Source: Candidatus Methanoplasma termitum
GTDB taxonomy: Archaea > Thermoplasmatota > Thermoplasmata > Methanomassiliicoccales > Methanomethylophilaceae
DNA: 64,000 nucleotides
Assembly: GCF_000800805.1 (NCBI RefSeq)
Contig: NZ_CP010070.1
Span: 558,001-622,000, forward strand
Direction of reading: 5' to 3'
The notes under the pieces are model-generated. The model worked only from the letters and a program-made list of their open reading frames with translations. It made no database searches and was not told the origin of the DNA. Both the position numbers and the translations under genes were made by a program. Shown one piece after another: positions 33,665 to 42,279 of this stretch; the first letter of the stretch is position 1; the number at the start of each line of letters is the position of its first letter.

Positions 33665-34710
33665 GCTTTCCCTCCCGCTGCTTTTTCGGCGGTCTCCACA
33701 AGTTCGGAGACCTTGGGCAGGTTCCCGCCCATCCTGTTGAACAATATGACCTGCTTCTTCTTTTCAAGGTGCATGATTATGTCGTCCCTGTACTGCCCGT
33801 TGCTCATTTCCACAACGATTATCTTTTTCCCGGAAGCGCAGGAGTTCAATTTGCCGGTCGGGAACGGAGACAATGTTATCGGGCGGAAAAGACCTGCCTT
33901 GACCCCTTTCTCTCTTAGGGCATCCACAGCCGATCTCGCTATCCTGGCGCTGGTGCCGTAACCTGTCAGGATTATTTCCGCATCCTCCGTAAGGTATAGC
34001 TCGGCCCTCGCTTCTTTTTCCATCTCTTTATATTTTTTATCCAGACGGACGTTGTGCATCTCCTGCCTGTCCGCATCAAGGAATATCGAGCATATGAGAT
34101 TGTTCTTTGTTTTTGCCGTGCCTTTCACCGACCACGCATCTGTTTCGTATGTTCCGGAGACCTTTTCGGGCACTGTTATGGATTCCATCATTTGACCCAG
34201 CACCGCATCTGCCAGGACCACTGCGGGATTCCTGTATTTGAATGCGAGATCGAAAGCAAGAATGGTGAGGTCGCACATTTCCTGGACCGAGGCCGGCGCC
34301 AGAGTTATGGGTTTGTAGTTACCGTGACCGCCTCCCTTTACAGCTTGATTATAATCGCCCTGTTCGGGGAATATGTTGCCGAGTCCGGGGCCGGCGCGCA
34401 TAATATCGACGATGACCGCAGGTAACTGTGATCCCGCCATATATGACAGGCCCTCCTGCATAAGGCTCATTCCCGGTCCGGATGATGCGGACATGACCTT
34501 TTTTCCGGCGCTTGCGGCACCGTACATCATGTTTGCGGACCCTGTCTCGCATTCCGCCTGAAGGAACACTTTCCCGAGACATGGAAGATGTTCCGCCGCC
34601 GCATGTGCTATCTCGCTCGCCGGCGTGATAGGATATCCGAAATATGCATCGACCCCGGCATAGATCGCACCGATCATCACCGCATCATTCCCTTTCATAA
34701 ATTTGCGCAT
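33661..34710 (-). CDS. vorB: 2-Ketoisovalerate ferredoxin oxidoreductase, alpha subunit
   Basis: A 349-residue alpha subunit. It begins with GNDAVMIGAIYAGVDAYFGY, followed by the conserved PITPASEIAHAAAE, SGPGMSLMQEGLSY and the C-terminal transketolase-like domain with ILTGYGTSARIARSAVDALR. It matches VorB of methanogens in length. AAGGGGG lies before the ATG, and the start is one base after the vorC stop codon. The gene order vorC-vorB-vorA matches the arrangement known from Methanothermobacter. Confidence 0.87.
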   Translation of the reverse strand: MRKFMKGNDAVMIGAIYAGVDAYFGYPITPASEIAHAAAEHLPCLGKVFLQAECETGSANMMYGAASAGKKVMSASSGPGMSLMQEGLSYMAGSQLPAVIVDIMRAGPGLGNIFPEQGDYNQAVKGGGHGNYKPITLAPASVQEMCDLTILAFDLAFKYRNPAVVLADAVLGQMMESITVPEKVSGTYETDAWSVKGTAKTKNNLICSIFLDADRQEMHNVRLDKKYKEMEKEARAELYLTEDAEIILTGYGTSARIARSAVDALREKGVKAGLFRPITLSPFPTGKLNSCASGKKIIVVEMSNGQYRDDIIMHLEKKKQVILFNRMGGNLPKVSELVETAEKAAGGKA

Positions 34711-34711
34711 T

Positions 34712-34939
34712 TCAATCCCCCTTCCCGGGTTTATACACTTCTATAGCATAGGGTTCAGGACAGTTGTAGAAGCAAATGAAACAGCCTGTACATCCTTCTC
34801 CCGTGTATTTTGAATATTTGAACCCTCTCTTGTTCAAAACCTCTGACATCTTAAGAACTTTTTTCGGACATGCCGCAACACATCTGCCGCAGCCTTTGCA
34901 TTCGTCCGCTGTTATTGTCGGAAAAGGTCTGTCTTCCAC
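34712..34939 (-). CDS. vorC: 2-Ketoisovalerate ferredoxin oxidoreductase, ferredoxin subunit
   Basis: A 75-residue polyferredoxin-type subunit with two 4Fe-4S motifs, [12 protein letters not shown] (residues 14-25) and [12 protein letters not shown]. It carries electrons between the TPP subunit and free ferredoxin. The start codon is GTG at 34939. It is the first gene of the vor operon. Confidence 0.87.
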   Translation of the reverse strand: MEDRPFPTITADECKGCGRCVAACPKKVLKMSEVLNKRGFKYSKYTGEGCTGCFICFYNCPEPYAIEVYKPGKGD

Positions 34940-35431
34940 TTTATTTCACACGCCTGATATGTATAATGAAAGGGGACGAAGATACTTAAAGATTATAACG
35001 ACAGATACTGCGACTGCCGAGAGAATGTATCATGTTTGTCTGATACACACCCTTTTTGCGGCTTAGCACCGAAAGCGGCACTTGCACTTAAATTAGGTTT
35101 TCTGCTCCAAGATCTGATTTTTGCATTTAAAACCACCAGAACGGATACTGGTGCACTTAATGGCACCCCGAGTGTGCCTGATTTATTCTTTATTAGGTCG
35201 AAAAATATGAATATTGTGGGAAAAAGGTTCTATTTTGATTTGAGTGGGACCCGATGCGAGCCATACCCGCAGTGAAGATATTTACACGTATCATCCGTGG
35301 ACCGGCCCGTGTCGAAGAGCCTGTTAAGAGCAAACGGAGCCGATCTATACATCATCTGAGAATTACATAGGCGATGGTATCAGAAACTGTCTTCGTGCGA
35401 CCCACTCAAATCGGAATAGGATCGTGAGAGA
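34940..35431. other. Intergenic region with 12-bp inverted repeat and a degenerate repeat array
   Basis: About 490 nt with no gene I can support. GATTTGAGTGGG at 35237-35248 has its exact complement CCCACTCAAATC at 35401-35412. At 35083-35155 several TGCACTTAA or TGCATTTAA words resemble, in inverse orientation, the repeats of the 127-bp element, so a decayed copy is possible. Confidence 0.35.
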
Positions 35432-35558
35432 GGCTTTGCACGTAAAGTCGTTTTTTCGGTACCTTTTAAGTGCAAACATGCCACTTTAGGTGCAGATTTG
35501 TTACTTTAGGTGCAGTGATTGTCCTTTGTGTGCAACAGACACTTTAGGTGCAAAGCCC
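35432..35558. repeat. 127-bp repeat, left copy, with internal 20-bp periodic sites
   Basis: Identical to 37328-37454 except for one base. Each copy is bounded by GGCTTTGCAC and GTGCAAAGCC and carries related words CTTTTAAGTGCA, ACTTTAGGTGCA (three times) and CTTTGTGTGCA. TGCA falls at 35471, 35491, 35511, 35531 and 35549, a 20-bp rhythm typical of arrays of protein-binding sites such as transposon ends. Confidence 0.9.
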
Positions 35559-35684
35559 CCCTTTCCATAGCATTTAAATAGTTTTTTATCATAATTTATT
35601 GCGCGGTATCGGATAACCCCCTGCTTTGATACAGAGGGCCCGGACCGCAGCAATCTATTATTATTCCATTAAAAGTTGGTCTGT

Positions 35685-35998
35685 CACCACTATAGCCACT
35701 CGTTTTTGATAAAGGTTGTTACCGCATCCGCTGATCCTACCCATAAAAACAACCTAAGGTCGTCCCCATGTTCCGATGCCGACCGTGGAGGCATCGGTCT
35801 GTGATATCCATTAACCCATGCGGTCGGGTCCCCCGCAGTTCCGCATCATCGATTTATTGCCCGGCCCCGAAGGCCATTTCCGCGTTCCCGATATGCCCGA
35901 CGATACTGTATCGATTTTCTAAGCGACCACGAAGGCCAAAAAGAAGCCGACATCCTTTCCCGTCCGGCTGTGCTTCACCGCATCCCGATCGTTCATGA
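35685..35998 (-). ncRNA. Candidate bridge (seek) RNA of the IS110/IS1111 element
   Basis: IS110-family recombinases use an RNA encoded in a non-coding end to choose target and donor DNA; for the IS1111 group it lies 3' of the transposase. Here the 3' region contains an 8-bp stem AGGTTGTT/AACAACCT (35714-35756) enclosing a 27-nt loop, and a second stem CGATGCC/GGCATCG near 35774-35800. The structure is what is seen; RNA identity is inference. Confidence 0.45.
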
Positions 35999-37132
35999 TC
36001 ATTCTGTCTGCGCTGCCTCCATCTCATCCTCTATCTCGTCGGAATCGGCGAGATATCTTGTCACAGCCATCACTGTCGGGTCTGCGGAATACTTCCTGTC
36101 CCGGGTCACCATGGCCCAGATCATACGGGCCATGGAATTCGCACATGCCACCAACGCCTCGTTGTGATGTTTGCCGTTGGCCTTCAGACGTTTGTATTTC
36201 TCGGATATGAACGAGTCCGCATGGTTTATGTGAACGAACGTTGCCTGGCACAACAGCCTCCTGAGTTCTGGGTCCCCTCTGCGGCTGATCCCGCAGTTCT
36301 TCGGTCTGTCGGCGGATTCGTCAAGTTTGGGAGTTATACCGGCAGATGCGGCGAATGCCCGCCCATCCACGAAACGTGTCATATCATCGGCCATGCACGT
36401 GACATACGCCGCAGACAGGATACCGAATCCGGGGACCGACCAAACGATATCGAACATCCTGTTGCCTTCCATCCTGTATCGGATCATCTTCTCCGTCTGA
36501 GACTTCCTCGCTTTGATACTCTCGGCCTTCGCCGCATCCAGAATGAGAATGTGGTCCCCCGTTGCCTTCAGCTCCCTGAGGGCAAGAACACAGGTGATGT
36601 CGGAGTAATCGCGGGACAGCTTCATTCCTCTTATCAGAAGATGGGATCTGATCTGTTTTTTCAAAGCGGTCAGATCGTTCCTGTCGTTGATATCGAACCT
36701 GCACAATTCCCTCTGCACCAGCACCTCCCGCGAAGGCATATGGGCGACGGCGAACTCGATCTCCCCCATCAGCCGCCTGCGCATATACCCCGCCAGTTCA
36801 GCAGCGTCGTTATCATCGTTCTTTGTTTTGGACCTGGTTATCCTGTACAGGTCGGCGGCATGGGCCACCGTCACTCTGAACCCGAGATTGGTCAGCATCC
36901 AATAGACGTCGTGAGACTTGGTCGAATTCTCTATCAGAATATACGCATCCTGACCGTGAAGACGGTTCGTCAGTCCTACCATTCCCGCAGCGTCCGAAGG
37001 GAACCTCCGGAAATCGGCGTTGAATCTTTCCAAAAAATCCAGGTTCTTCTTTCTCGGCTCTTCTTTGCCTGCGTACACTGCAAACGCCGCACATTTTTCC
37101 TTATGCACATCTATCCCGATCGCTATTTTCAT
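35999..37132 (-). CDS. IS110-family transposase
   Basis: A 377-residue DEDD recombinase. The N-terminal RuvC-like domain starts MKIAIGIDVHKEKCAAFAVY (first catalytic Asp) and contains ILIENSTKSHDVYWML and the third/fourth acidic residues in KNDDNDAAELAGYM. The C-terminal Transposase_20 domain is around VWSVPGFGILSAAYVTC and FAASAGITPKLDESAD with the catalytic serine segment. It is full length with no frameshift, so it may be active. It ends TGA at 35999. Confidence 0.92.
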   Translation of the reverse strand: MKIAIGIDVHKEKCAAFAVYAGKEEPRKKNLDFLERFNADFRRFPSDAAGMVGLTNRLHGQDAYILIENSTKSHDVYWMLTNLGFRVTVAHAADLYRITRSKTKNDDNDAAELAGYMRRRLMGEIEFAVAHMPSREVLVQRELCRFDINDRNDLTALKKQIRSHLLIRGMKLSRDYSDITCVLALRELKATGDHILILDAAKAESIKARKSQTEKMIRYRMEGNRMFDIVWSVPGFGILSAAYVTCMADDMTRFVDGRAFAASAGITPKLDESADRPKNCGISRRGDPELRRLLCQATFVHINHADSFISEKYKRLKANGKHHNEALVACANSMARMIWAMVTRDRKYSADPTVMAVTRYLADSDEIEDEMEAAQTE

Positions 37133-37327
37133 CTATGCGTTCCTCCTCCAAAACAGAGGACCGCTTCCGTACGCACCGGAAATCGGTTATTTTATAACCT
37201 TGCCGCCCATCATACATACGGTCTGTGGTTTTCTGTTGTGGTAAACTAATATCACAGACCAACTTTTAATGAGGGCGGATTTTCTTCATTTGAGATTTAT
37301 TTTTATTTAAGATAAGACGCTTTCTAT

Positions 37328-37454
37328 GGCTTTGCACGTAAAGTCGTTTTTTCGGTACCTTTTAAGTGCAAACATGCCACTTTAGGTGCAGATTTGTTAC
37401 TTTAGGTGCAGCGATTGTCCTTTGTGTGCAACAGACACTTTAGGTGCAAAGCCC
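37328..37454. repeat. 127-bp repeat, right copy
   Basis: A direct repeat of 35432-35558 with one T-to-C difference. It ends at the inner edge of the 9-bp duplication CGTGAGAGA. 37133-37327 between transposase and this copy holds the IS right end and a short A+T-rich spacer. 37463-37590 shows nothing I can name. Confidence 0.9.
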
Positions 37455-37590
37455 GTGAGAGAACGAATGATATATACTACCATCACCATGAGATATTGTC
37501 CAAGAGTAAGTCCTGAACGGGGTCGTTACAATTACGCGGCGACTTTCCTGCTCATGGCGGGTCAAAAACCCTTCAGGCCGTGGGCTCTCT

Positions 37591-37731
37591 TTATTTCTCA
37601 ACGATCTCTCTGATCTTCTGGGCTATTATCGCAAAGCGTTCGTGGTATGCGTTCTCGGCATCTTTCTTGTGCTCTATGTGCCCCCCAATCATACTGGCGA
37701 TACTTTCAGGCCCACATCCGATACCCTCCAT
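37591..37731 (-). CDS. Small hypothetical protein, 46 residues
   Basis: A short frame starting MEGIGCGPESIASMIGGH and ending in a charged helix (KIREIVEK). GGAGGA sits four bases before the ATG, a clear ribosome binding site, and the sequence has normal soluble-protein composition, which is why I keep it. It could be the remnant of a longer gene because no promoter is evident and the region is next to a mobile element. I do not recognise the family. Confidence 0.45.
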   Translation of the reverse strand: MEGIGCGPESIASMIGGHIEHKKDAENAYHERFAIIAQKIREIVEK

Positions 37732-37969
37732 GGATCCTCCAGATCAAGGAGGCGTTCCCAAAACCCAATAAGATCCGCAAACAAGAATCAGAGTCCGTCT
37801 ACATGATATCCAATCAAATCAGAATAGGGCCGGGAAAAAAGATAATGTTATCGCTGTATACGGTGGCATTTCTGTAAAATGTGATGAGGACTAAGCGCAA
37901 CCTTTGGCATTACATTTTTGTAGAAGGTGTCCAATCTTGGGGAATATCTTACCTATCGGAGAACGAAAA

Positions 37970-38755
37970 ATGCCTAAAGAATCCCTCAGACAGATCAAAA
38001 TGAATTACGAGGTCAGAGGTAACGGGGAACCTATAGTATTGATAACCGGGCTGGGAGGAGATATTTCTTTCTGGCGCAGTATGGTCCCTCTCCTTTCGGA
38101 CAGATTCAAGGTGATCACTCTCGACGCCAGAGGGTCCGGCCTTACGGAATGCCCGGACGGGCCGTTTGACATAAAGATGTTGTGTGAAGATGTCGTTGAG
38201 CTGTTGGATAAACTTTCAATAAAAAAAGCGCATATCTTGGGGTGGTCTATGGGCGGGAATGTCGCCCAAGAGATGGCTCTGGGTCATCCGGAAAGGGTCG
38301 CATCTCTGATATTGGTCTCCACATACATGAGACGCCCTTCCAGGTCGAGTTACATGATGAACACGATGGCGGAATCCGTTCGTTCCGGGGGGGACCTCAT
38401 CTACGTTTTTAAGATCATGCAGGCACTCTGCATGACCGAGGAATCCTACAGAAAAATGGAGGAAAGAGGATCGTACTCTCCGGCGAAGGCAGAACTTACT
38501 CTTGAACGATTCGAATATCAGATGGCGGCTGTGGACGGGTTCGACAGCAGAGACAGAGCAAAGAACATCCGAGTGCCGACCAGAGTCATACACGGAAAAG
38601 ACGATATAATGGTCCCTCCGCGCATGGGGGAAGAGCTTGCGGCGGAGATCGACGGAGCTGACTTCGTGTTAATCGAAGGGTGCGGACACACAATGCCTTC
38701 GAAAGAGTATGCGTGGGCTGTCGTGGAACACGTGTTGAAACATCCGATCGGATAA
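37970..38755 (+). CDS. Alpha/beta hydrolase
   Basis: A 261-residue alpha/beta-hydrolase-fold enzyme. The oxyanion region is LITGLGGDISFW, the nucleophile elbow GWSMGG holds the catalytic Ser, Asp is in IHGKDDIMVP and His in EGCGHTMP. It is closest in style to 3-oxoadipate enol-lactonase or esterase-like hydrolases; the substrate cannot be given. ATG at 37970 is preferred over an upstream in-frame start because GGAGA lies seven bases before it. Confidence 0.85.
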   Translation: MPKESLRQIKMNYEVRGNGEPIVLITGLGGDISFWRSMVPLLSDRFKVITLDARGSGLTECPDGPFDIKMLCEDVVELLDKLSIKKAHILGWSMGGNVAQEMALGHPERVASLILVSTYMRRPSRSSYMMNTMAESVRSGGDLIYVFKIMQALCMTEESYRKMEERGSYSPAKAELTLERFEYQMAAVDGFDSRDRAKNIRVPTRVIHGKDDIMVPPRMGEELAAEIDGADFVLIEGCGHTMPSKEYAWAVVEHVLKHPIG

Positions 38756-38802
38756 AGCATTGATACTGCCTGTTCGGAATAGACTGTCCCAAATATCATT
38801 GA

Positions 38803-39327
38803 TCAAGGCTGCAGTTCTCTTGACTTTCTTGCCTCATTTATTTTCTCTGATACAGTGCCTCTGATCACCTTTGTGCACGGCCATGTCTCGTCCATGTACT
38901 CAGTGAGTTTGATAATATCTGCATTTTCATCTGTGAGCGCGATGTAGGCCCTGCTCATGAACATCGATACCGCATAAGGAAAATCCCTGCACACTTCGGG
39001 CCTGTCCTTCCATATCTTACATCTGTTATCTACACTAAGGAAGGCACACGGATCTGTTTTCGCAAAAAGCATTCTCCCGTCGGATGTCCTTACGAGGTAC
39101 TTTGAAACGAATTCGTGAAGGGGTATCTTCGCTGCGGACGAGATCCTGTCGACCTCTTCCGGGAGCACCAGAATATTCGGCTGGCGGCAGCATTTCCCGC
39201 ACATCTCGCATGGGAAATTGTCATTATAGCTCATACATATCTCATATGCCAGATCGAGATCCTTCTTCATCTCTGGAGTGATCTCTTTCAGACCCTGCAG
39301 TACGTATTTTCCTCTGTATACGGCCAT
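38803..39327 (-). CDS. YkgJ-family cysteine cluster protein
   Basis: A 174-residue protein with the YkgJ signature: CEMCGKCCRQPNI (residues 40-52), then DPCAFLSVDNRCKIWKDRPEVCRDFPY, which supplies the remaining cysteines of a predicted iron or zinc site. The family is widespread and of uncertain function. It is followed on the same strand (upstream) by a small membrane protein gene, nine bases away. Confidence 0.85.
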   Translation of the reverse strand: MAVYRGKYVLQGLKEITPEMKKDLDLAYEICMSYNDNFPCEMCGKCCRQPNILVLPEEVDRISSAAKIPLHEFVSKYLVRTSDGRMLFAKTDPCAFLSVDNRCKIWKDRPEVCRDFPYAVSMFMSRAYIALTDENADIIKLTEYMDETWPCTKVIRGTVSEKINEARKSRELQP

Positions 39328-39336
39328 TTGAACACT

Positions 39337-39666
39337 TTACGATACCATGTATGCGAAGCCTAACATGAAAGCCATCACCGATGCGATCAACCCAGCTCCC
39401 GCAAGGACCATATATTGCACCCTGCTCCTGCCGGGGAAGTGGTTCGCCACGCCGATCGCATATCCTCCCACGACCAATCCAACTCCTCCCAAGGCGACCG
39501 CCGCTATGGCGTAATCCCTGAGTATGAACAATATCGCCACTCCCACTATTCCGCAGAACAGAGAGGTCAACGCATATCCGAGAGGGTTTTTGGGGATGTC
39601 GTTGTAGTCATCCAATAGATTATCCATGAACACTGAACAGGCTATCCCGATAAAGATATTTCTCAT
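39337..39666 (-). CDS. Small multi-pass membrane protein
   Basis: A 109-residue protein with four predicted membrane helices (ALTSLFCGIVGVAILFIL, IAAVALGGVGLVVGGYAIG, VLAGAGLIASVMAFMLGFA, and a weaker N-terminal one). A conserved-looking acidic patch DNLLDDYNDIPKNP sits after the first helix. I do not recognise the family. ATG at 39666 is chosen over the TTG before it. It is in a likely operon with the YkgJ-family gene. Confidence 0.65.
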   Translation of the reverse strand: MRNIFIGIACSVFMDNLLDDYNDIPKNPLGYALTSLFCGIVGVAILFILRDYAIAAVALGGVGLVVGGYAIGVANHFPGRSRVQYMVLAGAGLIASVMAFMLGFAYMVS

Positions 39667-39834
39667 CAAAAAGGTGTGTTGGTGAGAGGATGGGAAGCAT
39701 TATTCTCGCAGCGTTTCTGTCATTTACAGGAATGAACGATGCCTAAAACATATATTATCTATCAATAAAAAGCCTCGGCCAGACAATAGCCTGTTGCGCA
39801 TATTATTCCTAAGACCATCCTGAAATTCAACACT

Positions 39835-40458
39835 TCAGCGCGGCAGACGGAAAAGACATTCGATCTTCACTCTCACCGCACCGAAGAGCATCGTCTCGTC
39901 TTTCCTTTCAGAGCTTATCAGCTCGAATCCCCTGAAGATGTCTTTCATCTCCTCTTCCGTGAAGTATCTGTATTCGATCCCGTTGCCTCTCGTGTTCCTG
40001 TTCTCGCCTTTGGCCCTCATATCCTCCACGGCGAAAACTCTTACGAACACGAGCCCGCCGGGGACCAGCACCCTCGATATCTCTTTTACCGTATCTCTCA
40101 ACTGAGTGTCGTCCAGATGTTCCAAGATGTGAACGGCCGCGGCAGCGTCGAAATGATCGTCTGGGAACGGCATCTTGTCACATTCCGCTATTATGAATTT
40201 TGCCTTATCCCCGAAAACACTGATGCATTGGCTTATCGCAGACGGTGAGAAGTCCAATCCTGTGACATCCGCCCCTGATTTCAGAAGAGCCGCTGTCGTC
40301 TTCCCGGTGCCGCACCCGACATCCAATACCTTAGAACCCGGCCCTATATCGAGGGCCACCTTCCCTATCCCTCTCCACGGACGTTTATGCTCTGTATAGA
40401 ACCTTTCCCAGTGGTCGGCCTGTCTGCCGCCTTCCGGTTCCTCCCGCCCGTCACTCAT
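39835..40458 (-). CDS. Class I SAM-dependent methyltransferase
   Basis: A 207-residue methyltransferase with motif I VLDVGCGTGKTTAALL (about residues 44-59), motif II GLDFSPSAI, FDAAAAVHILEHLDD and LVPGGLVFVRVF. It is a Methyltransf_11/25-type enzyme; the acceptor is unknown. ATG at 40458 is chosen because a TATA-like TTATTATTTAT lies about 25 nt upstream, giving a leaderless mRNA. The longer upstream frame has no support. Confidence 0.85.
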   Translation of the reverse strand: MSDGREEPEGGRQADHWERFYTEHKRPWRGIGKVALDIGPGSKVLDVGCGTGKTTAALLKSGADVTGLDFSPSAISQCISVFGDKAKFIIAECDKMPFPDDHFDAAAAVHILEHLDDTQLRDTVKEISRVLVPGGLVFVRVFAVEDMRAKGENRNTRGNGIEYRYFTEEEMKDIFRGFELISSERKDETMLFGAVRVKIECLFRLPR

Positions 40459-40548
40459 AGGGAGAATATGACACTCATAAATAATAAGACCAACATTAGG
40501 ATAGAATAGGATAAGTGTGCTCAAAATGCAATTGTAGGAGTGTTGAAC

Positions 40549-41847
40549 ATGTATTGGAATAAAGATGTCGAATGTATGCCCGCCAAAGACCTGAAGAAGC
40601 TTCAATATCGGAGTTTCAAAACTCTTATAGAGAAACTTTACGCTTCCAACCGATTCTACCATGACAGGATGAAAAGTGTTGGAGTGCTTCCCTCCGACAT
40701 CGCTTCGCTGAAGGATGTTCAAAAGCTTCCATTCATGTACAAGCAGGACCTGAGGGAGAATTATCCCACAAAGCTGTTCAGCGTGCCCAACACCGAAATG
40801 ACAAGATATCATGTTTCATCGGGGACCAGCGGAAAACCTACTGTTGTGGGGTACACACCAAACGACATCGATTATTGGAGCGACGCTCTCGCCAGATCCC
40901 TTACCTCGATCGGCGTCGGTAAAGAAGATACTCTGCAGGTCTCTTACGGTTATGGACTTTTCACCGGAGGTTTGGGACTCCACTACGGAGCAGAAAGGGT
41001 CGGGGCCACCGTTTTACCCACCAGCACCGGCAACACCGAAAGGCAGATCGAACTTATGCAGGACCTGGGCGTGACCGTGATAGCCTGCACGCCATCGTAT
41101 CTGATGTACCTGATGGGCGTGGCGGCGAAAATGGGTATAGATTTCAGGCGGGATACATGCTTGAAAAAAGCCGTCCTCGGCGCCGAGCCTTGGTCCGAAA
41201 GCATGCGTACAAAGATGGAAGAAACAATGGGCATCAAAGCGTATGACATCTACGGCACATCGGAACTGGCCGGTCCGATGTTCACAGAATGCGAGGAGAG
41301 GAACGGCATCCACATCTGCGGGGACATAATGTATGTGGAGATATTGGATCCGGATACCGGCGAAGTGCTGGAGGACGGCGAGAAGGGTGAAATGGTGGTG
41401 ACTATGCTCAAAAAGGAAGCTCTCCCCATTGTAAGATTCCGGATAAAGGATGTCTCGTCGATCTTAAAGGGAGACTGTCCCTGCGGAAGAACATCGCCGA
41501 GGATTACCAGAATCAGCGGCAGGACCGATGATATGCTGATCATCCGCGGGATCAACGTCTTCCCGTCGCAGATCGAATACACACTGATGAGGATCCCAGA
41601 GATCGGCGATCAGTATATGATAGAAGTGACCAGGGAAGGACCTCTCGACAACATGAAGATACAGGTCGAGCTGAAACCGGAAATGTTCAGCGACAGCGTC
41701 ACTGATATGGTGAAACTAAGAGCGCGCATAGAGACAGAGTTGAAGAAACATCTGGAGATAGCGGCCGCGGTAGAGCTTAAAGCCCCCGGCGAGCTTCCCA
41801 GATTTGAGGGTAAAGCAAAAAGAGTGATTGATAAGAGGGTGATCTGA
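40549..41847 (+). CDS. Phenylacetate-CoA ligase family protein, first copy
   Basis: A 432-residue PaaK-type adenylate-forming ligase. HVSSGTSGKPTVVGYT is the nucleotide-binding loop, DIYGTSELAGPMFTECE the A5-like motif, and GRTDDMLIIRGINVFPSQIE the hinge region with the usual C-terminal aryl-ligase domain. It makes aryl-CoA from aryl acids; in methanogens such enzymes are thought to work with 2-oxoacid oxidoreductases to assimilate arylacetates for aromatic amino acids. AGGAGT precedes the ATG at 40549. It overlaps the ACT gene (TGATG). Confidence 0.87.
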   Translation: MYWNKDVECMPAKDLKKLQYRSFKTLIEKLYASNRFYHDRMKSVGVLPSDIASLKDVQKLPFMYKQDLRENYPTKLFSVPNTEMTRYHVSSGTSGKPTVVGYTPNDIDYWSDALARSLTSIGVGKEDTLQVSYGYGLFTGGLGLHYGAERVGATVLPTSTGNTERQIELMQDLGVTVIACTPSYLMYLMGVAAKMGIDFRRDTCLKKAVLGAEPWSESMRTKMEETMGIKAYDIYGTSELAGPMFTECEERNGIHICGDIMYVEILDPDTGEVLEDGEKGEMVVTMLKKEALPIVRFRIKDVSSILKGDCPCGRTSPRITRISGRTDDMLIIRGINVFPSQIEYTLMRIPEIGDQYMIEVTREGPLDNMKIQVELKPEMFSDSVTDMVKLRARIETELKKHLEIAAAVELKAPGELPRFEGKAKRVIDKRVI

Positions 41848-42275
41848 TGGAAAATGAGAATATTATCACACAGCTTTCGATATTCGTAAGCAATGAGCCG
41901 GGGCGGTTGGCCGCCATAGCGAGCGTATTAGGTGATTTCAAGATCAACATCAAAGGATTCAATCTCGCCGAGTCATCGGAATTCGGAATATTGAGAACGA
42001 TTGTGGATGAACCGGACAGAGCGTTCGAACAGATACGGTCAAAAGGTATGATCGTAAAAAAGACTGACATGATAGCGGTCGCCCTCGGCGATTCCCCCGG
42101 CTCTTTCTTTGTGGCTGCCGATGTGCTAGGAAGATCGAAGATAAATGTGGAATATGCGTATGCGTACAGCGGCAAGAACCTCAATTATCTTTTTGTGAAG
42201 GTAGATGACATCGATAAAGCGATCAAGGTGCTGAAAGAGGCTAAAATAAGGCTGATCAAGAGATCGGAGATATGA
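41847..42275 (+). CDS. ACT-domain regulatory protein
   Basis: A 142-residue protein made of two ACT domains: QLSIFVSNEPGRLAAIASVLGD and a second from about residue 70 (VALGDSPGSFFVAADVLGRS). ACT domains bind amino acids. Such proteins usually accompany PaaK-type ligases and indolepyruvate oxidoreductase, which suggests feedback control by an aromatic or branched-chain amino acid. Translation is coupled to the preceding ligase. Confidence 0.88.
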   Translation: MENENIITQLSIFVSNEPGRLAAIASVLGDFKINIKGFNLAESSEFGILRTIVDEPDRAFEQIRSKGMIVKKTDMIAVALGDSPGSFFVAADVLGRSKINVEYAYAYSGKNLNYLFVKVDDIDKAIKVLKEAKIRLIKRSEI

Positions 42276-42279
42276 TCCG

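Larger units (their letters stand above)
35667..37271 (-). mobile_element. IS110-family (IS1111-type) insertion sequence
   Basis: The element carries one transposase gene and is delimited by the 18-bp inverted repeat CATTAAAAGTTGGTCTGT at 35667-35684 and its exact complement at 37254-37271. Inverted repeats near the ends and a longer non-coding end 3' of the transposase (332 nt versus 121 nt between the transposase start and the right repeat) point to the IS1111 subgroup. No target duplication is expected for this family. Confidence 0.75.
35423..37462. mobile_element. Nested mobile unit with 9-bp target-site duplication
   Basis: The block 35432-37453 begins GGCTTTGCAC and ends GTGCAAAGCC, an exact 10-bp terminal inverted repeat. 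It is flanked by the same 9 bp, CGTGAGAGA, at 35423-35431 and 37454-37462. Two 127-bp direct repeats form its ends and an IS110/IS1111-type element lies inside. The simplest reading is that a small non-autonomous element inserted with a 9-bp duplication and was later invaded by the insertion sequence. Confidence 0.7.

Noticed and set aside
35432-35558. CRISPR-like array because of regularly spaced repeats.
   Set aside because: The spacing is 20 bp with 8-12 bp words and no unique spacers of CRISPR size. The whole 127-bp block is itself duplicated, and no cas genes are present.
35768-35998. A 76-codon plus-strand frame beside the transposase.
   Set aside because: It lies opposite the candidate guide-RNA region, is Arg/Pro/Ser-rich and has no ribosome binding site.
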